Assembly: GCF_029168945.1 (NCBI RefSeq)
Contig: NC_083603.1
Location: forward strand, 15,128,001 to 15,192,000
DNA length: 64,000 bases
Source: Cannabis sativa
Taxonomy: Eukaryota; Streptophyta; Magnoliopsida; Rosales; Cannabaceae
Direction: 5' to 3'
Positions 59,514-64,000 of this stretch are shown here, piece after piece. A program made the translations under genes and the position numbers. A model generated the notes under the pieces. It ran no database searches, was not told the origin of the DNA, and was given only the letters and a program-made list of their open reading frames with translations. Each line of letters begins with the position of its first letter. The stretch's first letter is position 1.

Positions 59514-60749
59514 AAACTTAGTGCTTGTTCAACATCAATCAGATTAAATGGCTTGAGAAGATCATGATTCATGTCATCTGTAACTGTTGCAGGAATTTTG
59601 TTGACAGTTGCAGCAAGAGCATCAACATCAGTCGTGCTTGATTGGAAAATTTTTGCAAAATAAACTTGAATAACCTCTCCCATATCTTGTTTTGTTGTCA
59701 CTTTAACACCCTTTTCTGTTTGTAGAAAGGTTATATTATTATGTGATTTCATGGCCGAGGCTTTTGAATGAAAGAACTTTGTATTTTTATCTCCTAAGTG
59801 CATCCAATCAACTCTTGATCTTTGTTGCCAATATATATCCTCTTGTTCTAAAAGATCATCAAGGATTGATTCATTGTGTATTATGGCCGAAGTTGTATCA
59901 GTTGATAAGTGTCGAGCTTTTTTAAGGGAGGCCAAAGTTTTTTGGATTTCTGCCATATTTTTTAATGTGCCAATGTTGCAATGTTTTTGCACATGAATCA
60001 AGGTTGTGTTGCACCAAAGAGATAGGATCAGCTGATGTGTTATTAGTCCAGCATTGGGCAATTATATCTCGACTTTCTGGGTCCTATAACCACAACTTTT
60101 CAAAGCAAAATCTGTAGCGCCTTTTATATGGTGTAGTATAGCTCCTAGTGGTGAAAAAAGCAGAAATAACATGGTGATCAGAGTGGTAGTAGTCCAGATG
60201 AGTTACTTCAGGTGTAGCAAATTGGTTGTCCCATTGATTGTTGACGAAACACCAATTGAGATGCACTTTGACAGTGTTTACTGCTGTCCTACTCCTTGCC
60301 CAAGTGAAAGAGTCACCTTCAAATGAAAGTTCAATAAGATGGCAGCAGTCAAGAGTAGCACAAAAAGCTTGCATTTTAGTTTCACTTCGAAGAAAACCAC
60401 CAGATTTATTTTGATTCGAAAGAATTTTATTACAATCTCCAATGGCCAACAAAGGTTGCAAGGGAGCAACATCTGCCAACCTATGAAGGAGAGTCTAAGA
60501 AGTTGTTCTATCGCAGACAGATGGAGCACCATAAAAACAAGTGAAGTGGAAACTTGGGCCATTGTCATTAGATATGAACCAGTCAAAAAAATTAAAACCA
60601 TAGGTATTAAGAGATACTTCTACAGTGTCTTTCCACAACAACATAAGTCTGCCACTGAGACCCGTTCTTGGTGCTTCAAGACCATTTTTGAAATTTAAAG
60701 ATTGTCGAAAGCAAGAAATTGAGTTGAAATGTTTCCTCAAGATTTTCAT
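59514..60749 (-). pseudogene. LINE endonuclease region of ORF2
   Basis: The ATG at 60749 overlaps the ORF1 stop as ATGA. MKIL is the usual plant L1 ORF2 start, but the following WNCRG region and the catalytic ETK are missing. The protein jumps to RQSLNFKNGLEAPRTGLSGRLMLLW. Later motifs are LAIGDCNKILSNQNKSGG (usual GDFN changed to GDCN), SFTWARSR and HSDHHVI. So the endonuclease could not work. Confidence 0.82.
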
Positions 60750-62264
60750 AATACTTTGCGGGATTGCAAAGCAATCACTGCTGAGTCATCAGATGAACCA
60801 TCATAATCCATGGTATCAGAGGAAACATTCTGGTTTGAGTTGTCTCCTTGTGATGAAGAAGGAGCAAGGGCAGCAAGGTTTTGGTTACGACAATGTTTAA
60901 GTGTTTGTCTTAGCGATGGTACATTGCCTGGCCTTTTAAGAAACCTGTTTGGAGAGACATTTTCTTTGCTGATAGCAGTAGAAACATGAGAAGGAGGAAA
61001 AGCTAGAGGTGAAATGGTTATAGATGTTGAATTTGTTGAAAGAGTTTGTGATGGTGGAAAGTTGTTGGGCACGTACTGAGGTAAGGCATTTGGAGTTGCA
61101 GTCGGGGGGTATGTGGAAACAGGAATCAGTGGGGAAGTCGTTGTACCAATATTGGGTGTGTAAATGTGATTGAGGTTGGAGATGGGTGAGGAAATATGGG
61201 TGGTAATTGCTGTAGTATTTTGACTGGTTTTGGTATTCATGGTAGGAAATTGTTTGATGAAGGAGGGATCGAGTAGTATCGGTCATGACATCAGATGCTA
61301 AGATAGTCGTGGTGGAAGGGTAGTCAATTGATCCCAAAGTCTGGTGTTGAGTATGAGGTGAAGTAGTATCAATAGAAAATTCCCCCCCTAAACAGATTTT
61401 TGGGTTGAGGAAGTAACTTGTTGTTCAATTGAGGAATTGAGGATACAATGGCTTTGCGGGCAAGACGTGTAACAAATAGTCAGACATTGTTCTTTGAAAA
61501 GTCTGTACGGTATTTGTCATAGCTTGTGGTTGGTAATTTTGTGCCCTTCATCCAAGGTCCGTATAGCATGTCATCATCATTACCATCATCCATTCGCTCC
61601 ATGAAGGAGATACATTTTTCAAAAGGATGCCTAATAATTCCACACTCAAAACAATATTCCGACAAACGCTCATACCAAAAATCAATCCAAAACTCATCTT
61701 TAACTTGGGGTAGGCTGATCATTCGGCCTCGAAGCAAAGGCTTGTCAACTGAAATATTAACACGAATCCTTAAATACGGACCCCATCCTTCATAAAGAGA
61801 TTTTACATGGACATCAATATAGTCTCCAATAATATTCCCCATGGCCTTTGCGAGGGTCTTAGATTTGTTGAGAAAAGGCAAGCGAAACAATTGAATCCAA
61901 AATAGCGTGTACCTGAAACTTCTTGCTGTGTAATTTTGCAGAGCATTTGGCGTACAAAAAACAATAAGGTGATTCTGAATGTGTCATGGTTCTTTGTTTA
62001 ACACTCAGAATTTTTCACCTGCACACCCAAAGACAATCTTGAAAATGTCATCTCTACATTCAGTGATAACCACTGGAAAGCGGCTCTTCCAATGACCCCC
62101 TATTTGGCTTATGGATATAATTTTCTGTTATAACACGAGGAAGAATGGTGTGTATGGAGAAGGGAGCAAGGGAAGGGACAACCTCTTCAATGAGGACAAA
62201 ACACAACACTCTCTTCTTCACTTAAGTTAAGAGTAGAATTAAGAAAATTCATGAGTGGATCCAT
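60746..62264 (-). pseudogene. LINE ORF1 (DUF4283-like with CCHC knuckle)
   Basis: The ATG at 62264 starts MDPLMNFLNSTLNLSEEES, a typical plant L1 ORF1 opening. A RNA-binding-type region follows in broken frames, then WYERLSEYCFECGIIRHPFEKC with a CX2CX4HX4C knuckle (61640-61700). A Pro/Ser/Thr-rich C-terminal part is open from 61240 to its TGA at 60746-60748. Confidence 0.82.
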
Positions 62265-62494
62265 GGAAGCAGGTTATTGGTGGTGGCTAGTTGAAGGAAA
62301 AACAGAGCAGATTAGTGAGGAGAAAAGCACAGGGAGCGAAGGGAAACCGTCAACGAGATAGGAGGGAAAAGGAAAAAGTTTGAAAAAAGTAGTTAAAATT
62401 TCAAAAACAGTTAGAAAGAAACATAACTGCAACAGACCCAAAACAAGGCACATAGATTTATTCTAAGTTTTATAATTTGAACCATACCTCAAAC

Positions 62495-62706
62495 TTAAAC
62501 TATACTATTCCACATTTTTTTTCTTATACCACATTATTAAAGTAATATACTCGAATATGAGTATTCTGTAATATACTTTGTCTTTCGTTCTTGATATACC
62601 ACTCCACTTAAAAATATATAATATACCATACTATTGAAATAATATACTCGAATATAAATGTACTGTAATATACTTTGTTTCTTTATATACCACCCCATAA
62701 AAATAA
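62495..62706. repeat. AT-rich tandem repeat units (~100 bp)
   Basis: Two units share ataccac(a)ttattaaagtaatatactcgaat-type and tactgtaatatactttgt phrases. More units lie beyond the MULE at 63824-64000, and diverged ones lie left of the LINE (about 56030-56710). Confidence 0.7.
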
Positions 62707-63814
62707 GGGCTTTTTTCATAAATGTACAATAAAAACAACATAATTACAAAAAATGTGCAAAAAAAAATTATTTTAAAAACTTATATATTTTGAAAACTGA
62801 TTACATGAAACCATACATTTTAATCATTAAATAATAAACTATGTTTATTAAAACTCAGAATAAACAATTTCGTAAAATTAATTAAACAGTTTTATAAAAA
62901 TAAACAAGTTAATTTTTTTTATTAAAAGATAAATGCTTATTATCTATTTTAGTATGAATTATTATAATTTAATAAGATCTTTTTAATAAAATACAATATC
63001 GAAATTATAAACATTAATGTATATAAATATAAATCAATACTTAAAATTACTAAAAATAAACATGAGACATAGAGTGATATAATAAACATATCTGAATATT
63101 ATTATTTTGTTTATTAAATTAGTATGTTTAATAAATAGAAAACAAAATAAACATATATATACAAAGTACTTTATATTATTAGAATATTTATTATAATTGT
63201 AAACATAAAAATAGACATAGACAATTTATACTATACTAAAATAAGTATATTTTTTTCTATTGTTTCTATATATTGATTATTTTCTAATGAATTAGTGAAC
63301 GAATTTTCTATTGAAGTATAATTCTTACATCAAAAAAGTAAATAAACAAACATAACTTTATAATCTCCAAAAAATATTTAATTAGAAAAAATAAACATGA
63401 CACAATAAACAAAGAAAAAGATAAAAATAAACAATTTTATATATATTATTTATTTTCTAAAAAATTACTAAAAAATAAACATAACACACATAGAGTGATA
63501 TAATAAACTTATGTGAATATTATTATTTTGTTTATTAAATTAGTATGTTTAATTAATAGAAAATAAAATAAACCCATATATAAAATGTTTTATATTATTC
63601 ATATGTTTTTTATTATAATTGTAAACATAAAAATAAATATAGCCAATATTACTATATATATAACAATCAATAATTATTACCATATATATATTATAAAAGA
63701 AATTGAAAAAAAGTTTTTAATTATATATAAAAATGTACGAGAAAATGATAATAATTTTTTTTGCACATATTTTGTAATTAATTAAAATAATATATACGAA
63801 ATTATAAAATGCCC
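62707..63814. mobile_element. Non-autonomous Mutator-like element (1108 bp)
   Basis: The ends read gggc...gccc with inverted blocks gggc(a/t)ttttt and, farther in, attacaaaa(a/t)atgtgcaaaaaaaa. The 9-bp TSD taaaaataa lies at 62698-62706 and 63815-63823, the size expected of Mutator-like elements. There is no transposase. Inside, a sequence of about 170 bp is repeated directly at 63047-63215 and 63465-63650. Confidence 0.8.
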
Positions 63815-63823
63815 TAAAAATAA

Positions 63824-64000
63824 TATACTACACTATTAAAGTAATATACTTCAATATTTTTGTCTTTCGCTCTTCTTATACCACTCCACAAAAAAACAGT
63901 ATACCACACTATTAAAGTAATATACTGAAATATGAATATATTATAATATAGAAATCCTTTGAAAATTAAGATTCTTTTAGTGCAATTTAAAAAATATGAA
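63824..64000. repeat. Continuation of the AT-rich tandem repeat field
   Basis: Two further units with cactattaaagtaatatact at about 63832 and 63908 restart the array interrupted by the MULE. Confidence 0.7.

Larger units (their letters stand above)
56721..62484 (-). mobile_element. L1-type LINE, near full length, decayed
   Basis: On the minus strand it has ORF1, an endonuclease/RT/zinc/RNase H ORF2 and an A-rich tail (T run at 56722-56729). Matching 10-bp flanks tacctcaaac lie at 56711-56720 and 62485-62494. Removing the LINE and one flank rebuilds a repeat unit like the one at 56189, which supports these as the TSD. Multiple stops, shifts and a 5' deletion in ORF2 make it inactive. Confidence 0.85.

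Noticed and set aside
63585..63785. 66-codon Ile/Asn-rich frame
   Set aside because: It lies in the AT-rich interior and right TIR of the Mutator-like element and has no protein-like features.

Overview
The window is nuclear DNA from a flowering plant, most likely a eudicot. The evidence is intron-containing plant coding sequence (a PLATZ-type zinc-binding protein), plant retrotransposon lineages (Ty1/copia, chromodomain Ty3/gypsy, Tat-like gypsy, L1-type LINE with a plant RNase H tail, Cassandra and another TRIM), a Helitron, a CACTA MITE and a Mutator-like element. Retroelement primer-binding sites match the 3' end of initiator tRNA-Met. Base composition is very AT-rich between genes. I cannot name the species. 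Only one intact cellular gene is supported, the PLATZ gene at 20346-21602. Almost everything else is mobile DNA, much of it nested, and many insertions can be proven by exact target-site duplications (TSDs).

Layout. 1-12647: a gag-only copia-type element (LTR about 1.88 kb), followed by a recombinant tail (leader fragment joined to a related LTR). Its gag is split by a tetrameric Cassandra TRIM (4596-6872, TSD aaagt) whose LTRs carry 5S-rRNA-derived sequence; one inner LTR carries about 525 bp of foreign DNA. 12648-16449: a decayed LTR element with a plant-transposon ORF resembling family PF20167. 16450-16895: an RNase H remnant. 17-19.7 kb: AT-rich DNA with a short duplication. 19.7-21.8 kb: the PLATZ gene and its upstream region. 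21.8-27.1 kb: intergenic DNA with a foldback element, a Helitron (24564-26045) and a CACTA MITE (26144-26453, TSD aat).

27.1-38.2 kb: a copia element whose gag zinc knuckle is split by a full-length but dead chromodomain gypsy element on the minus strand (28242-37730, TSD aagta). 38.2-48.6 kb: two outward-facing inverted repeats enclosing a second decayed gypsy element (LTR 38549-41499), a relic of another Cassandra LTR, and a gypsy solo LTR (43139-47454, TSD tatag) which itself contains a copia solo LTR (44310-46191, TSD attgc). 49.5-52.9 kb: a Tat-like gypsy relic split by another copia solo LTR (49764-51642, TSD gtaca). 54359-54814: a 456-bp TRIM with two identical 119-bp LTRs (TSD ggcat). 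56721-62484: a decayed L1-type LINE on the minus strand, inserted in an AT-rich repeat field that is also split by a Mutator-like element (62707-63814, 9-bp TSD).

The order of events can partly be read from the nesting: gag-only copia before Cassandra; copia B before gypsy I; gypsy II before gypsy III before the copia solo LTR; Tat relic before its copia solo LTR; repeat field before both the LINE and the MULE. The TRIM, with identical LTRs, is one of the youngest insertions.
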